From NCBI RefSeq assembly GCF_000306945.1, contig NC_018518.1:1240001-1304000 (forward strand): a stretch of DNA of 64,000 nucleotides, written 5' to 3'. Made by a program: the position numbers and the translations under genes. Every line of letters begins with the position of its first letter. Positions within the stretch are counted from its first letter, which is position 1. This stretch comes from Bordetella pertussis 18323. Lineage in GTDB: Bacteria > Pseudomonadota > Gammaproteobacteria > Burkholderiales > Burkholderiaceae_B. The notes beneath the pieces were generated by a model. That model was not told the DNA's origin. It saw only the letters and a program-made list of their open reading frames with translations, and made no database searches. Below are positions 26,103 through 34,565 of this stretch, piece by piece.

Positions 26103-27145
26103 TGTGAAGATTCAATAGGTTGTATGCATGGTTCATCCGAACCGGATTTGAGAAACTGGAAATCGCCGACCCCCCAGTTCACTCAAGGAGCCCGGCCGGA
26201 TGAACACCCATAAGCATGCCCGATTGACCTTCCTACGTCGACTCGAAATGGTCCAGCAATTGATCGCCCATCAAGTTTGTGTGCCTGAAGCGGCCCGCGC
26301 CTATGGGGTCACCGCGCCGACTGTGCGCAAATGGCTGGGCCGCTTCCTGGCTCAGGGCCAGGCGGGCTTGGCCGATGCGTCCTCGCGCCCGACGGTCTCG
26401 CCCCGAGCGATTGCGCCGGCCAAGGCGCTGGCTATCGTGGAGCTGCGCCGCAAGCGGCTGACCCAAGCGCGCATCGCCCAGGCGCTGGGCGTGTCAGCCA
26501 GCACCGTCAGCCGCGTCCTGGCCCGCGCCGGTCTGTCGCACCTGGCCGACCTGGAGCCGGCCGAGCCGGTGGTGCGCTACGAGCATCAGGCCCCCGGCGA
26601 TCTGCTGCACATCGACATCAAGAAGCTGGGACGTATCCAGCGCCCTGGCCACCGGGTCACGGGCAACCGACGCGATACCGTTGAGGGGGCCGGCTGGGAC
26701 TTCGTCTTCGTGGCCATCGATGACCACGCCCGCGTGGCCTTCACCGACATCCACCCCGACGAGCGCTTCCCCAGCGCCGTCCAGTTCCTCAAGGACGCAG
26801 TGGCCTACTACCAGCGCCTGGGCGTGACCATCCAGCGCTTGCTCACCGACAATGGCTCGGCCTTTCGCAGCCGCGCCTTCGCCGCGCTGTGCCATGAGCT
26901 GGGCATCAAGCACCGCTTTACCCGACCTTACCGCCCACAGACCAATGGCAAGGCCGAACGCTTCATCCAGTCGGCCTTGCGTGAGTGGGCTTACGCTCAC
27001 ACCTACCAGAACTCCCAACACCGAGCCGATGCCATGAAATCCTGGCTACACCACTACAACTGGCATCGACCCCACCAAGGCATCGGGCGCGCTGTACCCA
27101 TCTCCAGACTCAACCTGGACGAATACAACCTATTGACAGTTCACA
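26103..27145 (+). mobile_element. IS481, copy 2
   Basis: The 1043-base element has the same terminal inverted repeats as copy 1 and lies in the opposite orientation. It is flanked on both sides by GCTAGC (26097-26102 and 27146-27151), which looks like a perfect 6-bp target duplication of the NCTAGN type. However, the left flank is hemN and the right flank is an autotransporter, so the sides did not belong to one gene. The match may come from recombination between two copies that used the same target hexamer. Confidence 0.96.
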
Positions 27146-27150
27146 GCTAG
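26200..27150 (+). CDS. IS481 transposase (copy 2)
   Basis: The 316-residue DDE transposase is identical to copy 1 except for the final Ser. An N-terminal helix-turn-helix region is followed by the catalytic core with DDHARVAF, TDNGSAF and the glutamate in NGKAERFIQS. An AAGGAG site precedes the ATG. The last codon AGC uses one element base and two flanking bases. The TAG stop is entirely in the target-site CTAG, as in copy 1. Confidence 0.97.
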   Translation: MNTHKHARLTFLRRLEMVQQLIAHQVCVPEAARAYGVTAPTVRKWLGRFLAQGQAGLADASSRPTVSPRAIAPAKALAIVELRRKRLTQARIAQALGVSASTVSRVLARAGLSHLADLEPAEPVVRYEHQAPGDLLHIDIKKLGRIQRPGHRVTGNRRDTVEGAGWDFVFVAIDDHARVAFTDIHPDERFPSAVQFLKDAVAYYQRLGVTIQRLLTDNGSAFRSRAFAALCHELGIKHRFTRPYRPQTNGKAERFIQSALREWAYAHTYQNSQHRADAMKSWLHHYNWHRPHQGIGRAVPISRLNLDEYNLLTVHS

Positions 27151-28637
27151 CGGCGCCGGCGAGCGGCGCATCGCCCGGCGCGCCTGCCATGCCGTCACCC
27201 GATGCCTTGCCGCACACGCCGCCTGCTTCAGGCGGCGATCGCGTGATCAGCGGGATCCTGCAGCAGGACCTCGGCAGTTGGCTGGCGCCGGATGCCGCAA
27301 AGCGCAGCCCCTCCGAGCCTGGCAAGGCGGCCGAAAAAATCGGGGTAATGCCGAACGAGGACCTCGGCAAGTGGCTGGTTCCGGGGGCGCAAAAGAACAA
27401 TCCGCCCGAGCCTGGCAAGACGCTGGACGAAATCCGTGCGGGTCTCGAAAAATGGGTGGCGCCCGGGTCCAAGCCGCCCGTCGAACCGGATCCGGACAAG
27501 GCGACGCAGGCGTATCGCAAAGACCTCGATAAATGGCTGGCGCCTCCGGCCAAGTCCGGCCCGCCCGAAGCGCCACCCGTCGTCCAACCCGAAGCGCCGC
27601 CGCAAGCGCAACCTGAGGCGCCGCCTGTCGTGCCGCCGCCGGCCGAGCCGCCAGCAGCTCGACCGCCGGCCGTTCCGCCCGCGCGGCCGGCCGGCGACGC
27701 GGTGTACGTGCCGGGCACGCGCACGCTGACGCCGACGGCCAACGCGGCGGTGGGCACGGCCAGCGCCGCGCAAGGTCTGTGGCAGGCCGAGATGAACGCG
27801 TTGAGCAAGCGCATGGGCGAGTTGCGCCTGACGCCGGTTGCGGGCGGCGTATGGGGCCGCGCTTTTGGCCGGCGCCAGGACGTCGACAACCGCGTGTCGC
27901 GCGAGTTCCGCCAGACCATCAGCGGTTTCGAACTGGGCGCCGATACCGCCTTGCCGGTGGCCGACGGGCGCTGGCACGTGGGCGCGGTGGCTGGCTACAC
28001 CAACGGCCGCATCAAGTTCGACCGGGGCGGCACGGGCGATGACGACAGCGTGCACGTGGGCGCTTACGCTACCTACATCGAGGACGGCGGTTTCTATATG
28101 GATGGCATCGTGCGGGTCAGCCGCATTCGCCACGCGTTCAAGGTGGACGACGCCAAGGGCCGGCGCGTGCGCGGCCAGTACCGCGGCAATGGCGTGGGCG
28201 CGTCGCTGGAACTGGGCAAGCGCTTCACGTGGCCCGGCGCCTGGTACGTGGAGCCGCAGCTGGAGGTGGCCGCCTTCCATGCGCAAGGGGCCGACTACAC
28301 CGCCAGCAACGGCCTGCGCATCAAGGACGACGGCACGAACTCCATGCTGGGCCGCCTGGGCCTGCACGTGGGGCGGCAGTTCGACCTGGGCGATGGCCGC
28401 GTGGTGCAGCCCTACATGAAGCTGAGCTGGGTGCAGGAGTTCGACGGCAAGGGCACGGTGCGCACCAACGACATCCGGCACAAGGTGCGGCTCGATGGCG
28501 GCCGCACCGAACTGGCCGTAGGGGTGGCTTCGCAACTGGGCAAGCACGGCAGCCTGTTCGGCTCGTACGAGTACGCCAAGGGCAGCCGCCAGACCATGCC
28601 GTGGACCTTCCACGTCGGCTATCGCTACGCCTGGTAG
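27146..28637 (+). pseudogene. autotransporter lacking its N-terminus (cut by IS481)
   Basis: From the IS boundary an open frame of about 496 codons encodes a proline-rich passenger, then a pertactin-type autotransporter beta-barrel (from about 27790) ending in the outer-membrane signature YRYAW. The passenger contains four tandem motifs of the form DLGKWLAPG (27266-27550). No signal peptide remains. The first internal Met (27189) would give a cytosolic product, so export is impossible unless the missing 5' part is restored. From memory it may be the gene called bapB beside tcfA in other strains, but I cannot confirm that. The barrel is identical to that of tcfA downstream. Confidence 0.82.
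27266..27550 (+). repeat. four degenerate D-L-x-K-W-L-A-P passenger repeats
   Basis: DLGSWLAP, DLGKWLVP, GLEKWVAP and DLDKWLAP recur at roughly 25-33-codon spacing, separated by charged Pro/Glu-rich linkers such as PSEPGKAAEKI and PPEPGKTLDEI. This is a diverged tandem repeat within the truncated autotransporter's passenger. Confidence 0.7.
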
Positions 28638-28680
28638 CGCATCGTATGGCGGGGTGCCTGTCCCCGCTGGGACAGGCACA
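27780..28680 (+). repeat. 901-bp direct repeat, copy A (barrel module and terminator hairpin)
   Basis: The sequence from TGGCAGGCCGAG through the barrel, stop codon and following hairpin is repeated at 30183-31083 with no difference that I can see. It ends sharply: 28681 onward and 31084 onward diverge at once. All reading frames of the two copies translate identically. Confidence 0.93.
28656..28677 (+). terminator. hairpin after the truncated autotransporter
   Basis: A 9-bp perfect stem GCCTGTCCC/GGGACAGGC with a 4-base loop lies 18 bases after the stop codon. It has no T run. The same hairpin follows tcfA because it is inside the duplicated module. Confidence 0.55.
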
Positions 28681-29020
28681 TCGCCGTACGCCGTCGACGC
28701 CAGCCTGCCAAGACGGTCTCTGTCCCGGGGCGGGAGGCTCACTGAGCCTCTCGCGCAGGTGCGTGTGTTTCGTGCGTGGATGGCGCTTATTTCCTTTGTA
28801 TTGGTTCGCAGCTTCGTTTTGCAGGCATGGCGAGTGCAACGGGAAATAAAGGGTGCGTCTGATAGTTGGGCAGTGGTGGTGTGTAGACACTCACCGACAG
28901 CAATGGGAGGACGGGTGCGTCATCCGCGACGTGCGGCGGTTCTCCACATTGATTCAGGCCGCTTCTTGCGCGTCGTGTCTTCCGGCAGCGGGAGCGTCAA
29001 TCCCCTTGAGACCAGAACCT
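28681..29020 (+). promoter_or_regulatory. tcfA upstream region
   Basis: This 340-base non-coding stretch precedes tcfA. It is less GC-rich than its surroundings and contains a TTTCCTT element at 28790-28796, similar to the TTTC-type half-sites bound by BvgA. TcfA is known to be Bvg-activated in B. pertussis, so a promoter is expected here, but I cannot place -10/-35 boxes with confidence. Confidence 0.4.
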
Positions 29021-31040
29021 ATGCACATTTACGGAAATATGAATCGAGCAACACCTTGCCGCGGTGCGGTGCGTGCCCTTGCGCTTGCCCTGCTGGGAGC
29101 GGGTATGTGGACACTTTCTCCTCCCTCGGCATGGGCGCTTAAGCTCCCGTCGCTGCTGACGGACGACGAGCTGGAGCTGGTTCTGCCGACTGGCATGTCT
29201 CTGGAGGATTTCAAGCGCAGCCTTCAGGAGTCCGCGCCGAGCGCGCTGGCAACGCCGCCGTCGTCTTCGCCTCCGGTTGCGAAGCCAGGTCCGGGCTCCG
29301 TTGCCGAGGCTCCGTCGGGGTCGGGCCACAAGGACAACCCATCCCCTCCCGTCGTCGGCGTCGGTCCAGGTATGGCGGAGTCGTCTGGCGGACATAACCC
29401 CGGCGTGGGGGGGGGGCACGCATGAAAATGGGTTGCCCGGTATAGGAAAGGTCGGCGGGTCTGCGCCCGGACCGGGTGGTCTGGGCCGCAATGACGAAAA
29501 CTCCGAAAGTTCGCTGAATCCGGGAACTCTCGGACCTTCGCCCGGCCCGGATACCAGTACGGGCTCGGGTCCCGACGCCGGCATGGCGTCCGGAGCGGGT
29601 TCGACGTCGCCCGGCGCATCGGGTGGGGCGGGCAAGGATGCGATGCCGCCCTCGGAAGGCGAGAGGCCGGACTCCGGTATGTCCGATTCGGGGCGGGGTG
29701 GCGAATCGTCGGCTGGAGGCTTGAATCCGGACGGCGCTGGCAAGCCACCGCGGGAGGAAGGCGAGCCGGGTTCCAAGTCTCCTGCGGACGGTGGCCAGGA
29801 CGGGCCGCCGCCGCCCCGGGACGGCGGCGATGCGGATCCGCAACCTCCGCGGGACGATGGCAATGGGGAACAGCAGCCGCCCAAGGGCGGCGGGGATGAG
29901 GGGCAGCGCCCGCCGCCTGCCGCCGGAAACGGTGGCAACGGTGGCAACGGGAACGCGCAGCTTCCCGAGCGCGGCGACGACGCGGGTCCGAAGCCTCCCG
30001 AGGGAGAGGGCGGCGATGAAGGTCCGCAACCGCCGCAGGGCGGCGGCGAGCAGGACGCGCCGGAGGTTCCTCCCGTCGCGCCGGCGCCGCCCGCGGGCAA
30101 CGGTGTCTATGACCCGGGCACGCATACCTTGACCACGCCGGCCTCTGCGGCGGTGAGCCTGGCCAGCAGTTCGCATGGCGTATGGCAGGCCGAGATGAAC
30201 GCGTTGAGCAAGCGCATGGGCGAGTTGCGCCTGACGCCGGTTGCGGGCGGCGTATGGGGCCGCGCTTTTGGCCGGCGCCAGGACGTCGACAACCGCGTGT
30301 CGCGCGAGTTCCGCCAGACCATCAGCGGTTTCGAACTGGGCGCCGATACCGCCTTGCCGGTGGCCGACGGGCGCTGGCACGTGGGCGCGGTGGCTGGCTA
30401 CACCAACGGCCGCATCAAGTTCGACCGGGGCGGCACGGGCGATGACGACAGCGTGCACGTGGGCGCTTACGCTACCTACATCGAGGACGGCGGTTTCTAT
30501 ATGGATGGCATCGTGCGGGTCAGCCGCATTCGCCACGCGTTCAAGGTGGACGACGCCAAGGGCCGGCGCGTGCGCGGCCAGTACCGCGGCAATGGCGTGG
30601 GCGCGTCGCTGGAACTGGGCAAGCGCTTCACGTGGCCCGGCGCCTGGTACGTGGAGCCGCAGCTGGAGGTGGCCGCCTTCCATGCGCAAGGGGCCGACTA
30701 CACCGCCAGCAACGGCCTGCGCATCAAGGACGACGGCACGAACTCCATGCTGGGCCGCCTGGGCCTGCACGTGGGGCGGCAGTTCGACCTGGGCGATGGC
30801 CGCGTGGTGCAGCCCTACATGAAGCTGAGCTGGGTGCAGGAGTTCGACGGCAAGGGCACGGTGCGCACCAACGACATCCGGCACAAGGTGCGGCTCGATG
30901 GCGGCCGCACCGAACTGGCCGTAGGGGTGGCTTCGCAACTGGGCAAGCACGGCAGCCTGTTCGGCTCGTACGAGTACGCCAAGGGCAGCCGCCAGACCAT
31001 GCCGTGGACCTTCCACGTCGGCTATCGCTACGCCTGGTAG
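29021..31040 (+). pseudogene. tcfA: tracheal colonization factor autotransporter, frame OFF at a G10 tract
   Basis: Translation from ATG 29021 gives a signal peptide (to about PSAWA), then KLPSLLTDDELELVLPTGMSLEDF, recognised as TcfA, and stops at 29425. The frame breaks at ten G residues (29407-29416). With nine it reads NPGVGGGTHENGLPG and continues about 672 codons to YRYAW. The passenger is Pro/Gly-rich and has an RGD motif (LPERGDDAG). The pertactin-type barrel starts near 30190. The protein is a Bvg-regulated surface adhesin that helps tracheal colonisation. As read, only about 134 residues would be made. The tract probably allows reversible slippage. ATG 29039 is an alternative start. 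Confidence 0.93.
29407..29416 (+). repeat. G10 homopolymer in tcfA
   Basis: Ten consecutive G residues sit in the passenger region. Nine (or twelve) would keep the upstream and downstream frames of tcfA joined, so ten puts the gene out of frame. Confidence 0.95.
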
Positions 31041-31083
31041 CGCATCGTATGGCGGGGTGCCTGTCCCCGCTGGGACAGGCACA
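30183..31083 (+). repeat. 901-bp direct repeat, copy B (tcfA barrel and terminator hairpin)
   Basis: This is the second copy of the module at 27780-28680, offset by 2403 bases. It carries the tcfA beta-barrel, its stop and the GCCTGTCCC hairpin (31059-31080). Upstream of 30183 the two autotransporters share no obvious nucleotide identity. Confidence 0.93.
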
Positions 31084-31136
31084 CCGTGCCGCAGATGTCA
31101 GTCCTCATGCGGGACAGGCGCCACAGGGCCTGACGC

Positions 31137-31922
31137 TCATCCAGGCGCGTTGCGCTTGCGCTTGGCAGGCGTCTTGCCGGAGGTCGGCGCAATCCCCGCT
31201 TCCTGCTGCGCCTGGCGGACGATGGCCTGTGCGGCCCATGTCACGACGTCCACGATGTCGTCCAGCTCCAGGTGCCAGATATCCTTGAGGATCAGGAAGA
31301 CTTCCGTGCCATACAGCAAGGACAAGGCGCGTATGACGCGCTGATGCGCGGCGGGCTCGAGCTGGCTGGCCAGCGGGGCCGTGACGTGCTTGAGGGTGTC
31401 GACGCGATGCCCGCGCACCAGGCGCGGCGTATCGGGGTTCTGTCCGGCGCTGGCTTCGGCGTACTGCTGCAAGGACACCATGATGGCCGCGCGCAGCGAG
31501 GCCTCGTGCTGCTGCAGGCGCGGGTAGGCAAAGCGCAGCAGCTCGTCGATGCGTTCGGCCGCGTCGTCGGATTGCGGCTGCCATTGCAGAATGGGCCCCA
31601 GGCTCTGGTCCACCACCGCGGCGATCAGCGCGCTCTGGCTGGGAAAGTAGCGGTAGGCGGTAGCGCGCGAGACCGCCGCGGCTTCCGCCAGTTCGGCCAC
31701 CGAAGGGGTGATGCCCTGGACCATCAGGCGCTGGGCGGTATCGAGCAAGGTCCTGCGCATGCGGGCCCGCGGACCGTGCGGCGGTTCGCCGCTGAGCGCG
31801 GCCTGCGGACTGGCCGGCGCGATCAACGGCACTGATTCGGGTAACGTCTGCGTTGCGGCCGTGTCGGCCGCCCCAGCGGATTGACGTGAGACACTAGTCT
31901 CAATATGATTCTTTCGTCTCAT
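31137..31922 (-). CDS. TetR-family transcriptional regulator
   Basis: A 261-residue protein starts at an ATG with AGGAAAA just upstream. A GTG at 31952 would add ten residues. After a long Ala/Pro-rich N-terminal extension (about 50 residues) comes the TetR helix-turn-helix ([47 protein letters not shown]). A ligand-binding helical domain and a basic tail ([12 protein letters not shown]) follow. It is divergent from the Tm-1-like gene, with about 67 bases between starts, and probably represses that operon. The inducer is unknown. Confidence 0.85.
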   Translation of the reverse strand: MRRKNHIETSVSRQSAGAADTAATQTLPESVPLIAPASPQAALSGEPPHGPRARMRRTLLDTAQRLMVQGITPSVAELAEAAAVSRATAYRYFPSQSALIAAVVDQSLGPILQWQPQSDDAAERIDELLRFAYPRLQQHEASLRAAIMVSLQQYAEASAGQNPDTPRLVRGHRVDTLKHVTAPLASQLEPAAHQRVIRALSLLYGTEVFLILKDIWHLELDDIVDVVTWAAQAIVRQAQQEAGIAPTSGKTPAKRKRNAPG

Positions 31923-31989
31923 TTTTCCTGGCGTACTGTCTGCCGGAGACACCGGGATCCATCAGTGTAGCTCGCCCAGCGGAGGAGCC

Positions 31990-33198
31990 ATGCAAGAGAT
32001 CGAACAGCGGATTTACCTCGCCGCCACCTACGACACCAAGGGCGAGGAGGCGGAGTATCTGCGGCAGCTGCTGCGCCGCGACGGCGTCATGGTGGTGACG
32101 GTCGACGTGGCGACCAGCGGCCAGGGATCGCCGGCCATGGTGTCGGCCCAGGAGGTGGCGGCCTGCCACCCGCAGGGCGCGCAGGCCGTTTTCACGGGCG
32201 AGCGGGGCAGCGCCATCGTCGCGATGGCGCTGGCTTTCGAACGCTATCTGGCGGGCCAGCGCGATGTCGGCGCGGTGCTGGGCATCGGCGGCTCGGGCGG
32301 TACAGCGCTGGTTACGCCGGCGATGCGCGCATTGCCGGTCGGCGTGCCCAAGCTGATGGTCTCGACCATGGCCTCGGGCAACGTGGCGCCTTATGTCGGG
32401 CCGTCCGACATCGCCATGATGTATTCGGTGACCGACGTGGCGGGCCTGAACCGCATTTCGCGGCGCGTGCTGGCCAATGCCGCGGGAGCGATCGCCGGCG
32501 CATTCCGCCAGGCGCGCCAGCCCATCGCCGACGATGGCCGGCCGGCCGTGGGCATCACCATGTTCGGGGTGACCACGCCATGCGTGCAGCATGTGACGGC
32601 GGCGCTGCACGATCGCTACGATTGCCTGGTGTTCCACGCCACCGGCACGGGCGGCCAATCGATGGAAAAGCTGGCCGACAGCAGGCTGCTGGCCGGCGTG
32701 CTGGATCTCACCACGACCGAAGTCTGCGACTTCCTGTTCGGCGGCGTGCTGGCCTGCACCGACGACCGCTTCGGCGCCATCGCGCGCAGCGGCGTGCCTT
32801 ACGTGGGATCGTGCGGCGCGCTGGATATGGTCAATTTCGGCGCGCTGGACACGGTGCCGGCGGCCTGCCGCGAGCGCCTGCTCTACCCGCACAATCCGCA
32901 GGTGACGCTGATGCGCACCACGGCGCAGGAAAACGCCCGGCAAGGCGCGTGGATCGCCGAGCGGCTGAACCGCTGCGAAGGCCAGGTTCGTTTCCTGATT
33001 CCGGAGGGCGGGGTGTCGGCGCTGGATGCGCCAGGACAGGCATTTCACGACGAGGCCGCCGACGCGGCGCTGTTCCAGGCCCTGTACGACCATGTCCGTC
33101 AGACCGACAAGCGTCGCCTGGTGCGCGTGCCTTGCCATATCAATGATCCGCTGTTCGCCCGCGCCGCGGTCGAGCAGTTTCACGAAATCAGCCAATGA
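31990..33198 (+). CDS. Tm-1-like ATP-binding / UPF0261 family protein
   Basis: The 402-residue protein belongs to the UPF0261 family, related to the N-terminal half of plant Tm-1 antiviral proteins, which bind ATP. Features are [21 protein letters not shown] at the start, [42 protein letters not shown] and [15 protein letters not shown]. Bacterial members have no established reaction. GGAGG precedes the ATG. The next gene, 9 bases on, matches the C-terminal half of Tm-1, so the pair probably works as one unit. Confidence 0.83.
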   Translation: MQEIEQRIYLAATYDTKGEEAEYLRQLLRRDGVMVVTVDVATSGQGSPAMVSAQEVAACHPQGAQAVFTGERGSAIVAMALAFERYLAGQRDVGAVLGIGGSGGTALVTPAMRALPVGVPKLMVSTMASGNVAPYVGPSDIAMMYSVTDVAGLNRISRRVLANAAGAIAGAFRQARQPIADDGRPAVGITMFGVTTPCVQHVTAALHDRYDCLVFHATGTGGQSMEKLADSRLLAGVLDLTTTEVCDFLFGGVLACTDDRFGAIARSGVPYVGSCGALDMVNFGALDTVPAACRERLLYPHNPQVTLMRTTAQENARQGAWIAERLNRCEGQVRFLIPEGGVSALDAPGQAFHDEAADAALFQALYDHVRQTDKRRLVRVPCHINDPLFARAAVEQFHEISQ

Positions 33199-33207
33199 GG
33201 TATCGCC

Positions 33208-34038
33208 ATGCCGCGTTTTGAACGCTCGGCCCTGCTCGACAAGTTCCAGGACATGGTGCGCCGGCGCCAGCCCATCGTGGGCGGCGGCGCGGGCACGGGC
33301 CTGTCGGCCAAGTGCGAAGAGGCCGGCGGCATCGACCTGATCATCATCTACAACTCGGGCCGCTACCGCATGGCCGGGCGCGGCTCGCTGGCCGGGCTGC
33401 TGGCCTATGGCAACGCCAACGACATCGTGCTGGACATGGCGCGCGAGGTGTTGCCGGTCGTGCGGCACACGCCGGTGCTGGCCGGGGTCAATGGCACCGA
33501 TCCGTTCTGCAATTTCGACGCCTTTCTCGACGAGCTCGCCCGGGTCGGTTTCTCCGGCGTGCAGAATTTCCCCACGGTAGGCCTGATCGACGGCACGTTC
33601 CGCGCCAATCTGGAAGAAACCGGCATGGGCTATGGCCTGGAGGTCGAGATGATCCGCCTGGCGCACGCCAAGGGCCTGCTGACCACGCCCTACGTCTTCG
33701 ATCCGGACCAGGCGCGCGCGATGACCGCGGCCGGCGCCGACATCGTGGTGGCGCACATGGGGCTGACCACGGGCGGCAACATCGGCGCGGAGACGGCGCT
33801 GTCGCTGGATGACTGCGTCGCGCGCATCGACGCGATCGCCGCCGCGGCGCTGGCCGAGCGCGGCGACGTGATCGTGCTGTGCCACGGCGGGCCGATCGCC
33901 ACGCCGCAGGACGCCGCCCATGTGCTGCAGCGCTGCAGGCATTGCCACGGTTTCTACGGCGCAAGCTCCATGGAGCGCCTGCCTGTCGAACAGGCGCTGA
34001 CGGCGACCACGCGCGCGTTCAAGCAGCTGAGTTTCTGA
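33208..34038 (+). CDS. phosphoenolpyruvate hydrolase-like TIM-barrel protein
   Basis: The 276-residue protein matches the TIM-barrel family named after phosphoenolpyruvate hydrolase, which also forms the C-terminal half of plant Tm-1. Typical segments are [81 protein letters not shown] and [14 protein letters not shown]. The substrate in bacteria is unknown. It follows the Tm-1-like gene closely and precedes an SRPBCC gene. Confidence 0.85.
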   Translation: MPRFERSALLDKFQDMVRRRQPIVGGGAGTGLSAKCEEAGGIDLIIIYNSGRYRMAGRGSLAGLLAYGNANDIVLDMAREVLPVVRHTPVLAGVNGTDPFCNFDAFLDELARVGFSGVQNFPTVGLIDGTFRANLEETGMGYGLEVEMIRLAHAKGLLTTPYVFDPDQARAMTAAGADIVVAHMGLTTGGNIGAETALSLDDCVARIDAIAAAALAERGDVIVLCHGGPIATPQDAAHVLQRCRHCHGFYGASSMERLPVEQALTATTRAFKQLSF

Positions 34039-34105
34039 GGGCCGGCGGGGCCGCCGGCCCGCGCCGGGATGTGCAAGCAGGCGGCTGCGGCCGGGGAGAT
34101 TGTCC

Positions 34106-34558
34106 ATGAGTCATCTGGTATATGTCAGCCGTGTCGTCGCCGCGCCCATCGAGCGGGTGTGGCCGCATCTGCGCGACTTCAACGGCCTGTCGGCGTGGCA
34201 TCCGGGCGTGGCCGACAGCCGCCTGGAGGAGGGCGGGCGCGACGATGCGCCGGGCACGGTGCGCTTCCTGTCGCTCAATCCATCGGGCTACGTGCGCGAG
34301 CGTTTGCTGATGCTCGACGATGCGGGGCGGTCGCTGCGCTACGCCACCATCGAAACCGACCTGCCCATGCGCGATTATGTCGCCGGCGTGGATCTGTGTC
34401 CGGTTACCGAGGGCGGCGGCACGTTCGCGCAATGGTGGGCCGATTTCGACGTGGTGGCTGGCGCCAACCGGGACGAGGTGGCTCGCCTGGTGGGCGAGGG
34501 CGTGTTTGCCGCGGGCCTGCAGGCCCTGGACCAGTACCTGCGCGACCGGCAGGGATAA
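34106..34558 (+). CDS. SRPBCC-fold (polyketide cyclase/dehydrase-like) protein
   Basis: The 150-residue protein has the START/SRPBCC pattern: VYVSRVVAAPIERVWPHLRDFNGLSAWHPGVADSRLEEGG, a middle beta region with GTVRFLSLN and YVRERLLMLDD, and the FAQWWADFDV strand. A long C-terminal helix follows (ARLVGEGVFAAGLQALDQYL). Such proteins bind hydrophobic small molecules. The ATG at 34106 is preferred to a TTG two codons upstream. It is the third gene of the operon with the Tm-1 pair and converges on the LysR gene. Confidence 0.82.
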   Translation: MSHLVYVSRVVAAPIERVWPHLRDFNGLSAWHPGVADSRLEEGGRDDAPGTVRFLSLNPSGYVRERLLMLDDAGRSLRYATIETDLPMRDYVAGVDLCPVTEGGGTFAQWWADFDVVAGANRDEVARLVGEGVFAAGLQALDQYLRDRQG

Positions 34559-34565
34559 GGGCGGG

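Noticed and set aside
26103..26182. An open frame that runs from IS481 copy 2 into the hemN fragment (starting MNWGVGDFQFL)
   Set aside because: The first part is IS end sequence read antisense, and the result lacks the catalytic half of HemN. It is a fusion by chance, not a gene.
26985..27145. In-frame extension of the truncated autotransporter back into IS481 (MGLRSHLPELP...)
   Set aside because: It is an alternate frame of the transposase gene, has no signal peptide and cannot be the native N-terminus.
29277..31040. Treating the downstream tcfA frame as an independent gene starting at 29277
   Set aside because: The first 43 or so codons are out-of-frame tcfA signal/passenger sequence. 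The true protein continues from the upstream frame across the G tract.
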